DNA from: Nitrospirillum sp034653355
Lineage (GTDB): Bacteria > Pseudomonadota > Alphaproteobacteria > Azospirillales > Azospirillaceae
Direction of reading: 5' to 3'
Length of the DNA stretch: 64,000 bases
Assembly (NCBI RefSeq): GCF_034653355.1
Contig: NZ_JAYEER010000004.1
Span: forward strand, 1,178,001-1,242,000
In this document: positions 36,841-48,876 of the stretch, piece after piece
Layout of the letters: each line of letters begins with the position of its first letter
Numbering within the stretch: position 1 is the first letter of the stretch
Notes under the pieces: generated by a model
The model's database searches: none
What the model saw: the letters and a program-made list of their open reading frames with translations, nothing else
What the model was told of the DNA's origin: nothing
Translations under genes and position numbers: made by a program

Positions 36841-38274
36841 ATGTCCCTGAATCCCAAACCTGATCCCGCCGGGACGGTGAAGCCGCCGGCGGCGTCGGTG
36901 TTCCGGCTGTTTTCACCCGCCTTGTTGCCCGGCACCCTGATGCTGGGCGGCGGCGTCACCCTGTTCGCGGTGGAGACCTACGTCACCGCCACGGTGGCCC
37001 CTTCCATCGTCCGCGACATCGGTGGGTTGGAACTGTTCGCCTGGGTCACCACGCTCTATGTCGCGTCGGCCGTGCTGGGTTCCCAATTCGTGGCCTTGCG
37101 GCCCCGGGCGCTGGGGCTGCGCGGCGTCTATACCGTGGGCGCCCTGGTGTTCAGCGCCGGCAGCCTGGTCTGCGGGTTGGCGCCCGCGATGACGGTGGTG
37201 TTGCTGGGCCGCACGGTGCAGGGCCTGGGCGCCGGCATGCTGTCGGGCCTCGCCTACGCCTTCATCCGCCATGTGTATCCCGAGCCGTTGTGGCGCAAGG
37301 CCTCCACCCTCTACGCCGCCATCTGGGGTGTGGCCACCTTCTTGGGCCCCACGGCCGGCGGCCTGTTCGCCGATGGCTCCGACTGGCGTTACGGCTTCCA
37401 CATCCTGCTGCCGCCGGCCTTGCTGATGGCGGCATTCGCCGGGCGCCTGCTGCCCCGCGTGGCGGACGAGCGCCAGGATGGGCGCACGCCGATGGCCCAG
37501 ATCGGCTTGCTGCTGGGTGCCGTGCTGCTGGTCAGCACGGCGGGGACGGAAGGGCGGGGCGGCCTGAAGGCCATGCTGCTGGTCGCCTCCCTGGTGCTGT
37601 TCGCCGCCATGCTGGTGCTGGAACGCCGGGCCGCCACCCGCCTGCTGCCCCAGGGCGCCGTGCTGCTGAGCCAGCCCATCGCCCGGCTGTACCTCATCAT
37701 GTTCGGCCTGATCGTCACCGTCTCCAGCGACGTCTACATCCCCTATTTCCTGCAGACCCTGCATGGGGTCGCGCCGCTGGCCTCAGGATACCTGGTGGCC
37801 CTCGTGGCGCTGGGCTGGACGTTGACCGCCTTCTTCACCGGCACGCTCAACGGCCGGCGGGCCGTGATGGCCATCAGCGTCGGCTGCGCGCTCGAGGCCG
37901 GCGCCACCCTGGCGTTGGCGCCCATCCTGGGTGGGGCCGATCCCTGGGAAGGGGCGTTGGACATGGCTCCCGCCATCCTGGCCATGCTGGCCATGGGGGG
38001 CGGCGTGGGCCTTTGCTGGGCCCACTTGGTGGCGGGAGTCCTGAAATGGGCGGGGGAGGCGGAGCAGGACAAGGCGTCGGCCGCCATCGCCACCATGCAA
38101 TCCTTGGGCGGGGCCTTCGGCGCCGCCCTGTCCGGCGTCATCGCCAACAGCGCCGGCTTGGTCGATCCGGGCGGGATCGCCGGCAGCCAGGCGGCCGCCC
38201 ACGGGCTGTTTCTGCTGATGGCGCTGCCGGGCGCCGTCGCCTGCCTGGTGTCGCTGGTGCCGAACCGGCGCTGA
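36841..38274 (+). CDS. MFS transporter, drug:H+ antiporter type
   Basis: Inner-membrane transporter of the major facilitator superfamily, 477 residues with about 14 hydrophobic segments. Motif C-like and antiporter features are seen (GVTLFAVETYVTATVAPSIVRDIGG, LLGRTVQGLGAGMLSGLAYAFI, WGVATFLGPTAGGLFADGSDWRYGFHILLP), matching the DHA2/14-TMS exporters for drugs or toxic compounds. It is controlled most likely by the divergent regulator. The substrate is unknown. A perfect 13-bp hairpin follows the gene. Confidence 0.9.
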   Translation: MSLNPKPDPAGTVKPPAASVFRLFSPALLPGTLMLGGGVTLFAVETYVTATVAPSIVRDIGGLELFAWVTTLYVASAVLGSQFVALRPRALGLRGVYTVGALVFSAGSLVCGLAPAMTVVLLGRTVQGLGAGMLSGLAYAFIRHVYPEPLWRKASTLYAAIWGVATFLGPTAGGLFADGSDWRYGFHILLPPALLMAAFAGRLLPRVADERQDGRTPMAQIGLLLGAVLLVSTAGTEGRGGLKAMLLVASLVLFAAMLVLERRAATRLLPQGAVLLSQPIARLYLIMFGLIVTVSSDVYIPYFLQTLHGVAPLASGYLVALVALGWTLTAFFTGTLNGRRAVMAISVGCALEAGATLALAPILGGADPWEGALDMAPAILAMLAMGGGVGLCWAHLVAGVLKWAGEAEQDKASAAIATMQSLGGAFGAALSGVIANSAGLVDPGGIAGSQAAAHGLFLLMALPGAVACLVSLVPNRR

Positions 38275-38296
38275 GCCCGGGAGCGTTATAAAAAGA

Positions 38297-38334
38297 ACGG
38301 CGGCGGATCCCAACGATCCGCCGCCGTCTTCATT
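38297..38334. terminator. Hairpin terminator after the MFS gene
   Basis: ACGGCGGCGGATC (38297-38309) pairs perfectly with GATCCGCCGCCGT (38315-38327) around CCAAC, followed by CTTCATTC. It sits between two convergent genes and could act in both directions, since AAAAGA precedes it. Confidence 0.75.
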
Positions 38335-38358
38335 CAAGCGCCGCGTGTCCCGCCGGGA

Positions 38359-39054
38359 TCAGTTGGCATCGTCCGGCAGATCCGGCGGGGGCGGCATGTC
38401 GCCGTCGTCATCGCCGTCCGGGTCGGGACGGCCGGGGCCGCCATGCATGCCCTGGTCACCGCCAAAGCCGGGACCGGGGCCACCGAACCGGCCGCCGCCA
38501 AAGCCGTGATGGCCGCCGAAGCCATGCGGGCCATGGTGCGGACCGATGGCGCGGGCCAACATGGTGTCGGCCTTTTCCTTCTGCTCCGGCGTGAAGCTGG
38601 CGTACAGCGGGGCCAGGACGGCCTTCATCTCGCCGATGTGCCTGGCGTGTTCGGCCGCCATCTTCTCGGCGCGGTCCAGGCGCTCGGTCAGCGAGAGCGG
38701 GGCGGGGCGCTCGACCGGCTGGCCGGCCTTCTTGGCGGCCTCGATCTTTTCCCAGCGCGCCTTATGCTCGGCCTCGAACTTCTCGGCTTTCTGTTTCATT
38801 TCCTCGGCGTCGGAACGGACCACGGCCTCGAACTTCTTCCACTGCCCTTCCTGGGCGGCAGTGATTTTCAGTTCGGCCTTCAAGAAGGCCAGCCGGCCAT
38901 CCACATGTTCCCACGGGCCGCCGCGATGATGCTCATGCGCCATCGCCGGCGGTGCCGGATGGGACGTGTCCTGGGCGAAGGCGCCTGCCGCCACGCCGAC
39001 GGCAAAGACACCGACCGCCAAGGTCGAAAGGAGTTGGGTACGGAAGCGGGACAT
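38359..39054 (-). CDS. Spy/CpxP (LTXXQ motif) family periplasmic protein
   Basis: Exported protein of 231 residues, with signal peptide (LAVGVFAVGVAAGAFAQ). Two LTxxQ-like segments are visible (LKITAAQEGQWKKFEAV and SFTPEQKEKADTML), embedded in charged amphipathic helices, as in the periplasmic chaperone Spy and the stress sensor CpxP. The C-terminal 65 residues are a low-complexity tail rich in His, Gly, Pro and Asp (GPHHGPHGFGGHHGFGGG), which could bind metal ions. Role: probably envelope stress or metal tolerance. No two-component genes of the Cpx type lie next to it. Confidence 0.85.
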   Translation of the reverse strand: MSRFRTQLLSTLAVGVFAVGVAAGAFAQDTSHPAPPAMAHEHHRGGPWEHVDGRLAFLKAELKITAAQEGQWKKFEAVVRSDAEEMKQKAEKFEAEHKARWEKIEAAKKAGQPVERPAPLSLTERLDRAEKMAAEHARHIGEMKAVLAPLYASFTPEQKEKADTMLARAIGPHHGPHGFGGHHGFGGGRFGGPGPGFGGDQGMHGGPGRPDPDGDDDGDMPPPPDLPDDAN

Positions 39055-39279
39055 GGATCTACAAGCCTCGTCAAATTCGTCTTCGCCGTTCTAGAACCGG
39101 CTAAGCGGATATACGCGCCAACTTGGAAAAGCTGTCGCCGATTGCTGATGAAACCTTAAGAGGAATGTCCCAATTGGGGTATCTGCGATAGTCTGACGCG
39201 ATAAGCCGCGTCGTTATATAGGGGTGGCGGGCAGGGAAACAGCCGGCAGACAGGCGTGTTTTCCCAAGGAAGAGGGCTG

Positions 39280-42000
<2,721 letters not shown>

Positions 42001-42026
42001 ACGGGGGGTGGCGGCCGCGTAGACAG

Positions 42027-42060
42027 AAACGGCCTCCCCGGGGATCGGGGAGGCCGTTTT
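42027..42060 (+). terminator. Terminator after the hybrid kinase
   Basis: AAACGGCCTCCCC (42027-42039) pairs perfectly with GGGGAGGCCGTTT (42047-42059) around a 7-base loop, ending in T. Confidence 0.9.
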
Positions 42061-42092
42061 CATGAGGCCGGGATGCCTTGAGGGATGATGGC

Positions 42093-42932
42093 TTACTGGA
42101 ACGTCGTGTCCAGGGCGCGCAGGGTCCACAGGGCCTGCTCACGCTCCTCGGGCTCGATGCGTTCCGCCCGGGCGCCGTCCAGGGTGACGCGGCGGGTGTT
42201 GCGCACCACGGCGGCCAGATAGGCCGGATGGGCGCGGTAGACGAACAGGAAGGACTCGGCGGTGGCGATCAGCTCGGCGTCGCCCAGGGCACGGGCCAGT
42301 TCCTTCTCCACCGTCAGGCTCAGCGGCACCGGATCCTCGGGGAAGGCCTCGGGGAAGCGGCGGCTAAGGTGCGTGTGCACGTTGGCCAGGTCTTCCGGCA
42401 GTTCCAGCGGCGTGCCGGCCACGCGCGGCAGGGAGATGGTGGCCCCGTCGAAATCGTTCACCACCACGCGCGGCGGCCACAGGACGTGCGGCCGGTCGCT
42501 GGCGTCATCCTCGCGGCCGCGGCCACCGCCATGGGCGGGGCGCCCACCGGGACGGCCGCGCTGCTCACCACCGTGGGGACGGCTGTCGCGGTTGTCCTGG
42601 TAGCGATTTTCCAGCGCTCGGTAGTTGGGACGGAAATCGCTGTCCGGACGCTCATAGTCATGGTGCGCCGGGCGATAGGGCGCGTCGCCGCGGGACTGGC
42701 GGCGCTCACCGAACTCCTGGTCCGGCTGGCGGTCGCCCCGGTCGAAACGACCGGTGTCGCGATCGGCGTGGCCGCCGCTGCGGCTGCGTACCGGCGTAGG
42801 GGCCCGTTCCAGGACGACGACGCGCTTTGTTGCGCCGCGGTCACCGACGGTACCGCGCTGCGCGGCATCGAGAGTCAGTTTAGTTTCAAAGCCCAGCGGC
42901 TTCTTGAGAGATAAGGTTGTCATGGCATCCAT
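42093..42932 (-). CDS. ProQ/FinO-like RNA-binding protein (probable)
   Basis: A 279-residue protein in three parts. The N-terminal 40 residues (MTTLSLKKPLGFETKLTLD, then KRVVVLERAP) resemble the IF-2-associated segment. Residues 45-150 are a disordered stretch rich in Arg, Gly, Asp and Pro. The last 120 residues match the ProQ/FinO fold pattern: HLSRRFPEAFPEDPVPLSL, a helix with EKELARALG, SFLFVYRAHPAYLAAVV, RVTLDGARAERIEPEEREQA. FinO-domain proteins bind small RNAs and mRNA 3' ends and act as chaperones. The assignment rests on this motif order only, and it may be a divergent relative. Initiation at Met1 or Met4 is open. Confidence 0.65.
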   Translation of the reverse strand: MDAMTTLSLKKPLGFETKLTLDAAQRGTVGDRGATKRVVVLERAPTPVRSRSGGHADRDTGRFDRGDRQPDQEFGERRQSRGDAPYRPAHHDYERPDSDFRPNYRALENRYQDNRDSRPHGGEQRGRPGGRPAHGGGRGREDDASDRPHVLWPPRVVVNDFDGATISLPRVAGTPLELPEDLANVHTHLSRRFPEAFPEDPVPLSLTVEKELARALGDAELIATAESFLFVYRAHPAYLAAVVRNTRRVTLDGARAERIEPEEREQALWTLRALDTTFQ

Positions 42933-43515
42933 CCCGGCTCAAGGCAACGATACCAGCTTTTTGCTGCGGTGCCGCAACCAGAAAGTCAGTTCCAAGCCCT
43001 CGTTTGGTGCAGCCTTGATTTAACCAGCGTGCATGACCCGAGCCTTCGCGTGCCAAGGCCGTGCCAACCGGTCGAAGTCCGCCCCGCCGCGCGGGCGGTG
43101 GCGGACGGAAACGTTAATGAAACCGGAGGCGAAACGAGTAATGGCATGGAAGCGGCTGGTGGCGACCCCTGTTCGGTATCGTCGTGCCCCATGACCATCA
43201 CTATCTGCCCCGCCGGTTAAGGAAAGTTTTACAAGGTTCACATGTAACGGCAAGGCCGCACAGTCTTTCTATTTTCTGCCTGCATGTCCGCTACGCACAT
43301 GTTGCAGGGCAAACAATGAAGGCTGGCCTTGGCCAAACCCTTGCCCAGACCGGGTGAACACGGGGGTCGGGGGTGGCGATCCCAAACAAAAAGCCGGACG
43401 ATGACGGCCCTGTCATCGTCCGGCTTTGTAAATCGATCCGCGCCGCGGATGGTTCCGGCCCATGCCGCAGCGCAAAACGGATAGGCTTAACGGCCTCCGA
43501 GGCCCGCCTTTGGCC
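42933..43515. other. Gene-free stretch upstream of the ProQ-like gene
   Basis: No gene is supported. The stretch should hold the promoter of the ProQ-like gene near its left end and, at 43390-43427, the terminator of the XRE regulator gene. Around 43230-43330 the composition is AT-richer, but no clear promoter pair was found. Confidence 0.55.
43380..43427 (-). terminator. Terminator after the XRE regulator gene
   Basis: AAAGCCGGACGATGAC (43390-43405) pairs perfectly over 16 bp with GTCATCGTCCGGCTTT (43412-43427) around GGCCCT. On the minus strand it is followed by TTTGTTTGGG, so it mainly serves the regulator gene ending at 43516. Confidence 0.9.
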
Positions 43516-43977
43516 TCAGCCGTTATGGTTGGCGAGAGACTTGGCCAAGGCCATGATGCTGTCGCGCACCGAGCTTTCGGTGATGCGGGAATAGGCCCGC
43601 ACCAGTTCAAGCGTCTCGCGCCGCTCGCTGGGCGGGCGCCCGCCTTCCACCGCCGCCTCGATGGCCGGCGCCGGAATCTGGCCCTGCGGCCCCAGGCCGT
43701 CGAAGAAGAAGCTGATGGGAACGTCCAGGACCTGGGCGATCTTGTGCAGCATGGAAGCGGAAATGCGGTTGGCGCCGCGCTCGTACTTCTGCACCTGCTG
43801 GAAGGTCAGGCCGATGGCCTCGCCCAGCTTTTCCTGGCTCATCCCGATCAGGGTGCGGCGCAGGCGCACGCGCCCGCCGACATAACTGTCCACGCTGGTG
43901 CCGGTCTCTTCCTCGGCGGCCAGCATGGTGCGCTTGCGGGTCTTGCCCCGGCCGGTGTTCGGCTTGTCTGTCGTCAT
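43516..43977 (-). CDS. XRE family transcriptional regulator
   Basis: 153-residue regulator with a Cro/CI-type helix-turn-helix at about residues 33-90 (GGRVRLRRTLIGMSQEKLGEAIGLTFQQVQKYERGANRISASMLHKIAQVL), preceded by a basic disordered tail. The C-terminal part (ELVRAYSRITESSVRDSIMALAKSLA) is helical. This short XRE type, with SFFFDGL after the domain, is widespread in alphaproteobacteria, usually of unknown target. A GTAAAC-AA-GTTTAC palindrome lies about 260 bases upstream. Confidence 0.9.
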   Translation of the reverse strand: MTTDKPNTGRGKTRKRTMLAAEEETGTSVDSYVGGRVRLRRTLIGMSQEKLGEAIGLTFQQVQKYERGANRISASMLHKIAQVLDVPISFFFDGLGPQGQIPAPAIEAAVEGGRPPSERRETLELVRAYSRITESSVRDSIMALAKSLANHNG

Positions 43978-44522
43978 TTCCTAAATCCTATCGCTCGTGA
44001 GGGGGCGAGGCAGTCTCCCCAGGATCTCCACGGGAAATGTGGCTATCTTGGGACTTGGCCTCTCTGACCACCGCCATCAAGGGCCGACACTCGGCACCCC
44101 CAGCACGGGATCGTCGCCAATTCCGCCGCCCGGGCCGGCCGCCTGCCTTGGGAATCCGCGCTCAGCCGTCAGGGAAGGCGACGCCGCGAATAAAGGAAGG
44201 GCCCGAACCGGGTCAGTCCATAAGTGAGGACATCGTAAACAAGTTTACATACGGTAAATAAGGGAAATCCTTTATCCCTGGTAGACTACAAAGTAGGGGA
44301 TAAGGGCGGGGCCGGCATCCCTGTCCTGCAGAGGTAGTTCTTTTCCGCGCCGCCTGCGGGTCCCGGGCTTCGGCCCCCGCCGAAAAGGTGCGGCGCGTCG
44401 CCACGCGTGCGCGGGCAAAGGGTATGGCCCCCCTGGAAGGGCCCAAACGACGATGGCGCGCGCCCATGGTCACGCCCCATCCCGACTCGCGGATGAAATG
44501 GGAACCGCCGACTGCGGCCCGG
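43978..44522. other. Gene-free stretch between the XRE regulator and the chemoreceptor gene
   Basis: No supported gene. It holds the palindrome and inverted repeat listed at 44235-44303 and an AT-rich part around 44230-44300, which is the likely promoter area. The remaining part is GC-rich, without visible features. Confidence 0.55.
44235..44303. promoter_or_regulatory. Palindrome and inverted repeat upstream of the XRE regulator gene
   Basis: GTAAAC-AA-GTTTAC (44235-44248) is a near-perfect operator-like palindrome. Beside it, TTATCCC (44272-44278) and GGGATAA (44297-44303) form a second inverted repeat. Both lie in the only AT-rich part of this gap. Confidence 0.5.
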
Positions 44523-46415
44523 TCAGGCCGCGACGATGGCCGACAGGAAGTCCGACACGGCGCGCTGCAGCTCCTTGGCCTGCACCGACAGGTCGCTGCT
44601 GGCGGTGAACACCCGGTTGGTGGCCAGGCCCGTGTCGTTGGCGGCGCGGGCCACGGTGCCGATGTCGCCCCCCACGCGGGTGACGCCCTGCGCGGCGTCC
44701 GTCATGGTGACGGCGATGGCCTGGGTGGCGCGCGCCTGGTCGGTGATGGTGCGGGCGATGCCGTCATTCACCTGGTCGATGCGCTGGACCGCCGCCACGA
44801 TGTCGCGGAAGGCCTGCACCGACTGGGCGATGGCGGCCTGCATGGCGGCGATTTCCTGCTGGATGTCCTGGGTGGCCTGGGCCGTCTGGCCGGCCAGGCC
44901 CTTGACCTCGCTGGCCACCACGGCGAAGCCGCGGCCGGCCTCGCCGGCGCGGGCCGCCTCGATGGTGGCGTTCAGGGCCAGCAGGTTGGTTTGCCCGGCG
45001 ATGGTTTGGATCAGGGCCACGACGTCGGTGATGCGGCGCGACGCCACGGTCAGCCGCTCGATCAGCTCACCGGTGCCCTTGGTGCTGTCGGCGGTGGTGC
45101 GGGCCAGCTTGGCCGCCTCGGCCACGCTTTCCAGCACGTCGGCCGTCGTGGCGCGCAGCTGCTGGGCCGCGTCCACCGCCCCCTGAATGGTGCCGTTGGC
45201 GGACTGCGCGGCCGTCTCCGCGGCGCTGGCGGCGGTCGAGGCGCCGGCGGCGGTGCGCGACACGGCGCGCGCGGTCTCCACCAAGCCGTGGGCGGCCTCG
45301 GTGACCGAGCCCAAGATGCGACCGGCCTTGGTCTCGAAGGTGTGGGCGGTGTCCTCCAGGGCGCGGCGGCGCATTTCCTCGGCGCGCATGCGCTCCTGGT
45401 CGCGTTCCACGTTCAAGCGCTCAACGGCGCGGGCGTTGTCGCGGAAGACGGACAGGCTGTCCACCATCTCGCCGATCTCGTCCTTGCGGGCGGCGGGCAG
45501 GGCGACGTCCAGCCGCCCGTCGGCCAGGTCGCGGGTGGCGCCGGCCACGGCCAGCAGGGGCGAGAGCACGCCGCGCATCAGGAACAGCGCCGCCAGAGCG
45601 CACAGGACCAGCCCCAGCGCGGTACTGGCCTGGATACCATGGTTCAGGTCGTCGATGACGCCCAGGGCCGACTGGTTGCCAGCCCGCACCTGGGCCTGGT
45701 CGCCCTTGGCCACCAGCTTCATGGTCTCCGCCATGCGATCGAGATGGTCGTTCAGACCGTCGACCTGGGCCGAGAGTTTCAGCAATTGGTCCGCCGGGGC
45801 GGAGCTTTTGCCCGCCAACGGCTTCAGCGCCATGGCGGTTTCCTGCAGGGCGTCGAACTGGGTCTTGGCCATCTGCACCTTCGTGGCCACGTCACCCAGC
45901 GGGTTGTTCCCATTGCTGCCGCCCGCGCGCTCCCGCGCGGCGACGCGGCGCACCTCTTCCAGGCCGGCGGCGTAGGTGGTGGCGATGGCCCGCAGGGAAT
46001 TGTTCAGCTCCGCCGGCTCCGCCACGGACAGGGTGCCCATCAGCGTCTGTGTCAGCAGGACCTGCACCTGCATGTTCTTCAGCGTGGCGGCCAGGCCCAG
46101 GTCGGCCATGGCGCCGTCGGTCTGGGCGGTGGTGCCCTCCAAGATGGCGCGGGACTGGCGCGCGATGCCGATGCCGATGGCGCTCTGCAGCAGGACCAGG
46201 AACAGCAGCGTGCCACCGACGGCCATGAATTTGGACCGCAGCCGCGTGGGACGCGGCACCAGACGGCCCAGCAGGCGCCCCAGACGCGCCAGGACGTGAG
46301 CCACGGCGCCACCGGCCCGGTTGTTCCGCAGGGACGCCAGGCGGATGGCGAGGGCGGTCTTGAGGGCGGTGAGACGAGCGGCGGCGGCGAGGCGGGCGGG
46401 AGACGTCTGGCGCAT
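44523..46415 (-). CDS. Methyl-accepting chemotaxis protein
   Basis: Membrane chemoreceptor of about 630 residues. A first membrane helix (FMAVGGTLLFLVLLQSAIGIG) leads to a periplasmic sensor domain of about 200 residues, rich in helices; a second membrane helix (STALGLVLCALAALFLMRG) is followed by HAMP (SPLLAVAGATRDLADGRLDV) and a long signalling coiled coil. The hairpin tip is present as IAGQTNLLALNATIEAARAGEAGRGFAVVASEVKGLA in pieces of the usual order. The ligand is unknown. The start at ATG 46415 (MRQTSPARLAAA) is preferred over the longer frame. No che genes are adjacent. Confidence 0.9.
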   Translation of the reverse strand: MRQTSPARLAAAARLTALKTALAIRLASLRNNRAGGAVAHVLARLGRLLGRLVPRPTRLRSKFMAVGGTLLFLVLLQSAIGIGIARQSRAILEGTTAQTDGAMADLGLAATLKNMQVQVLLTQTLMGTLSVAEPAELNNSLRAIATTYAAGLEEVRRVAARERAGGSNGNNPLGDVATKVQMAKTQFDALQETAMALKPLAGKSSAPADQLLKLSAQVDGLNDHLDRMAETMKLVAKGDQAQVRAGNQSALGVIDDLNHGIQASTALGLVLCALAALFLMRGVLSPLLAVAGATRDLADGRLDVALPAARKDEIGEMVDSLSVFRDNARAVERLNVERDQERMRAEEMRRRALEDTAHTFETKAGRILGSVTEAAHGLVETARAVSRTAAGASTAASAAETAAQSANGTIQGAVDAAQQLRATTADVLESVAEAAKLARTTADSTKGTGELIERLTVASRRITDVVALIQTIAGQTNLLALNATIEAARAGEAGRGFAVVASEVKGLAGQTAQATQDIQQEIAAMQAAIAQSVQAFRDIVAAVQRIDQVNDGIARTITDQARATQAIAVTMTDAAQGVTRVGGDIGTVARAANDTGLATNRVFTASSDLSVQAKELQRAVSDFLSAIVAA

Positions 46416-46603
46416 GGGAGGCGGCCATCCTGGCAGGGACGAGGGTGCCCAAGGGCCGGGGAAGGCCGGGGGCTCACCCACCTTACAAACCGCCCCGGCC
46501 ACCGAATAATCACAGCTCTGTTAAATTTGGGTTTAAACTTTGCGACAAACCATCAAGGTTTTCAGAAAAGGCAATCCCATCTTCAGGATAGGTTATCCAA
46601 TGA

Positions 46604-47845
46604 TCATGCCTGGACCGGTTGTGTCTGGCTTTGCGCCTGCGCGTCACCCGTCTCAAGGGCGGTCGTGGACGGCGGCGCCAGGCGTTTGAGACCAAACCAT
46701 GGCCGCAGGAAATTGGCGCGGCGGACAATCTCATAAGTCGCGAAGCAACCGGCGAAGGTGATGACCACCAGTATGGCCGCCTCCACACCTTGCGGCAGAC
46801 CCAGCGGCGCCAAGTTGTGCCCCGCCACCACAATGATGGTCTGGTGGACGAGATAGAAGGGGAAGACCGCCTGCACCAGGTACCGCAGCACGGGACCGTC
46901 CCGGTTCAGATGGCGGGCGCCAAAGCCCAGCGCGGCGACGATGGCGCCCCACTGCTGGGCGGCATAGACGAGGCGCATGAGGGCGCGGACACCCAGCGGG
47001 GCCGGCGGGGCGCCGAAGGGGTAGGCCCAGGTGTAACAGGCCACCACGGCATAGGCGGGAACGGCCAAGGCCAGTCCCCACCAGCGCCAACGCACGAACC
47101 CGTCCCGCAAGGGGAGGGACTTGGCGATCAGGAATCCGAAGAGGAAGGCGGTGAAGGACAGGAAGTGGTTGTACCAGTCGTGCAACATCCAGTGGGTGAT
47201 AGGGAAGCGCAACTGCAGCATGTCCAGCGCGCACAGCGCCATGAAGGGCAGGGCCAGCAGCCGCCAGCCGGTCAGCCACGCCTCCAGCCGGGGCCCCACC
47301 GCCCGCAGGCGGTCCCCCGCCACGCCCAGCAGGACGGACAGCCCCAGGCTATAAGCCAGCAGGTAGGACACGAACCACATATGGTTATAAGTGGGGGTGG
47401 TCAGGCAGTCGTTGATCCGGCACCAGTGGCCCGTGCCCGTGAGGTACTTCAAGTAAAACGCGGGGTAATAGGTCTCCACCGGCGTCACCGCCTGCTCGAT
47501 CACCTGGTAATAGGTCTGCGGCGGCACGATGACCAGCACGGCGAACACCAGAGGTGGCACCAGGCGGGCCAGGCGCGCCTTGGTCAGGGCCGCCACCGTC
47601 ATCTTGTCGGCCATGAAACGGGTGGCCGCACCCGACACCAGGAACAGCAGGCTGAGACGCCAGGGACTGGTCGCCATCAGCACCGGGGCCATGGCCGCAA
47701 CCTCATGCGGGCTTTTCACATGCCATTCCCAGGGCCCGTAGAACATGCCCACGTGGAACACGATCAAGGTGAAGAACGCCAGAACCCGGATCCAGTCCAG
47801 GTCGGGACGGCGGGTGACGGCTGGCGCAGGACGGGAAGGCATCAT
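46604..47845 (-). CDS. Acyltransferase 3 family membrane protein, copy 1
   Basis: Integral-membrane acyltransferase of 413 residues with about ten hydrophobic segments, of the acyltransferase-3/OpgC type. The N-terminus RRPDLDWIRVLAFFTLIVFHVGMFYGPWEWHVKS has the conserved Arg-Asp-Leu and the catalytic His. SPWRLSLLFLVSGAATRFM and HMWFVSYLLAYS follow. These proteins move acyl groups (such as succinyl or acetyl) across the membrane on to surface glycans or osmoregulated glucans. The gene is divergent from a membrane LytTR regulator and has a clear paralogue at 50220-51419 with the same arrangement. The glycan target is not known. Confidence 0.9.
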   Translation of the reverse strand: MMPSRPAPAVTRRPDLDWIRVLAFFTLIVFHVGMFYGPWEWHVKSPHEVAAMAPVLMATSPWRLSLLFLVSGAATRFMADKMTVAALTKARLARLVPPLVFAVLVIVPPQTYYQVIEQAVTPVETYYPAFYLKYLTGTGHWCRINDCLTTPTYNHMWFVSYLLAYSLGLSVLLGVAGDRLRAVGPRLEAWLTGWRLLALPFMALCALDMLQLRFPITHWMLHDWYNHFLSFTAFLFGFLIAKSLPLRDGFVRWRWWGLALAVPAYAVVACYTWAYPFGAPPAPLGVRALMRLVYAAQQWGAIVAALGFGARHLNRDGPVLRYLVQAVFPFYLVHQTIIVVAGHNLAPLGLPQGVEAAILVVITFAGCFATYEIVRRANFLRPWFGLKRLAPPSTTALETGDAQAQSQTQPVQA

Positions 47846-47973
47846 GTTCTTTCGGCCCCTGGTCGTAAGACGTGTGGCGGCTGCCTGCGCCGCTGCCCTA
47901 GGCTGACCTTAAGGATGAGAGCCGGCCATTTCCCTGACGCAAGCGGCGGGTTTTCCGGGGTCGATGGGGACGA

Positions 47974-48876
47974 ATGGTTGGGTTGTTGGGTCAAGCGGAT
48001 GAAAAAATGGGACGGGCGGTGGATCGTTTCTCAGCCTTCTGGAATACGCCGAACCTGAAGGCCTGGGCCCTGGTGTGGCTGGGGTTCGCCTTCCTGCCCA
48101 CCACCATCAACGCCTTCGCGCTGCTGACGGAATATGAGCGGACCAACCGGGACATCCCCGCATGGGAGCCCTTCCTGCGGGAGTATTCAAGCGGCGTCGC
48201 CCTGCTGCTGGTGCTGCCCCTGGTGCGCTGGTCCATCAACCACATGCCAGGTTGGGCCGAAGCGCCGCTGCGTTGCGTCGCCCAGTTCCTTGGCACGGCC
48301 CTGGCCTTCAGCATCCTGCACCTGGTGGCCATGACGCTGCTGCGCATGGCCGCCTACGGCGCGCTGGGGCAGAGCTATGCTTTCGACGATCTGCGGGATG
48401 ATCTGCCTTACGAGTTCCGCAAGGACCTGCTGACCTATCTGCTGATCGTGCTGGTGGTGGTGGGCGTACGCCACCTGATCCGCCTGTCGCGATCGCTGGC
48501 CCTGGTGGAGGCGGCGGCGAACGCCACCGTTGACCAGGCCCAACCGGTGGCGCCGACACCGGAACCGGCGCGCGTGGAGCTGAAGGTGGGGTCGCGGCGG
48601 GTCTACCTGGCGCCGGCGGACATCCTGCTGGTGCGCTCCGCCGGCAATTACATCGAGGTCGTGACCGCCGGAGCCGTCCACCTGGTGCGGCGCACGCTGG
48701 CGGATTTCCAGGCGGAATTGCCCGCGCCGGACTTCGCGCGGGTCCACCGCTCCCACCTGGTGAACCGGGGCGCCATCGTCCGTATCGATAACCGGCCCTC
48801 CGGCGACATGGACCTGACGTTGAGCAACGGCGCCACGGTTCCAGCCAGCCGCCGCTATAAATCAGAGTTATTCTAG
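47974..48876 (+). CDS. Membrane-anchored LytTR DNA-binding regulator, copy 1
   Basis: 300-residue regulator with an N-terminal membrane part of four hydrophobic segments (residues 30-165: AWALVWLGFAFLPTTINAF, GVALLLVLPLVRW, FLGTALAFSILHLVAM, TYLLIVLVVVGVRHL), a linker and a C-terminal LytTR domain (VGSRRVYLAPADILLVRSAGNYIEVVT, RRTLADFQAEL, VHRSHLVNRGAIVRIDN). There is no receiver domain, so sensing would occur within the membrane part. It is divergent from acyltransferase copy 1 and probably controls it. The paralogue is at 51553-52452. Confidence 0.9.
   Translation: MVGLLGQADEKMGRAVDRFSAFWNTPNLKAWALVWLGFAFLPTTINAFALLTEYERTNRDIPAWEPFLREYSSGVALLLVLPLVRWSINHMPGWAEAPLRCVAQFLGTALAFSILHLVAMTLLRMAAYGALGQSYAFDDLRDDLPYEFRKDLLTYLLIVLVVVGVRHLIRLSRSLALVEAAANATVDQAQPVAPTPEPARVELKVGSRRVYLAPADILLVRSAGNYIEVVTAGAVHLVRRTLADFQAELPAPDFARVHRSHLVNRGAIVRIDNRPSGDMDLTLSNGATVPASRRYKSELF

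Noticed and set aside
43390..43427. Long 16-bp hairpin as terminator of an unseen plus-strand small RNA from the 42933-43380 gap
   Set aside because: The T tract is on the minus-strand side, directly behind the XRE gene, and no plus-strand promoter was visible.
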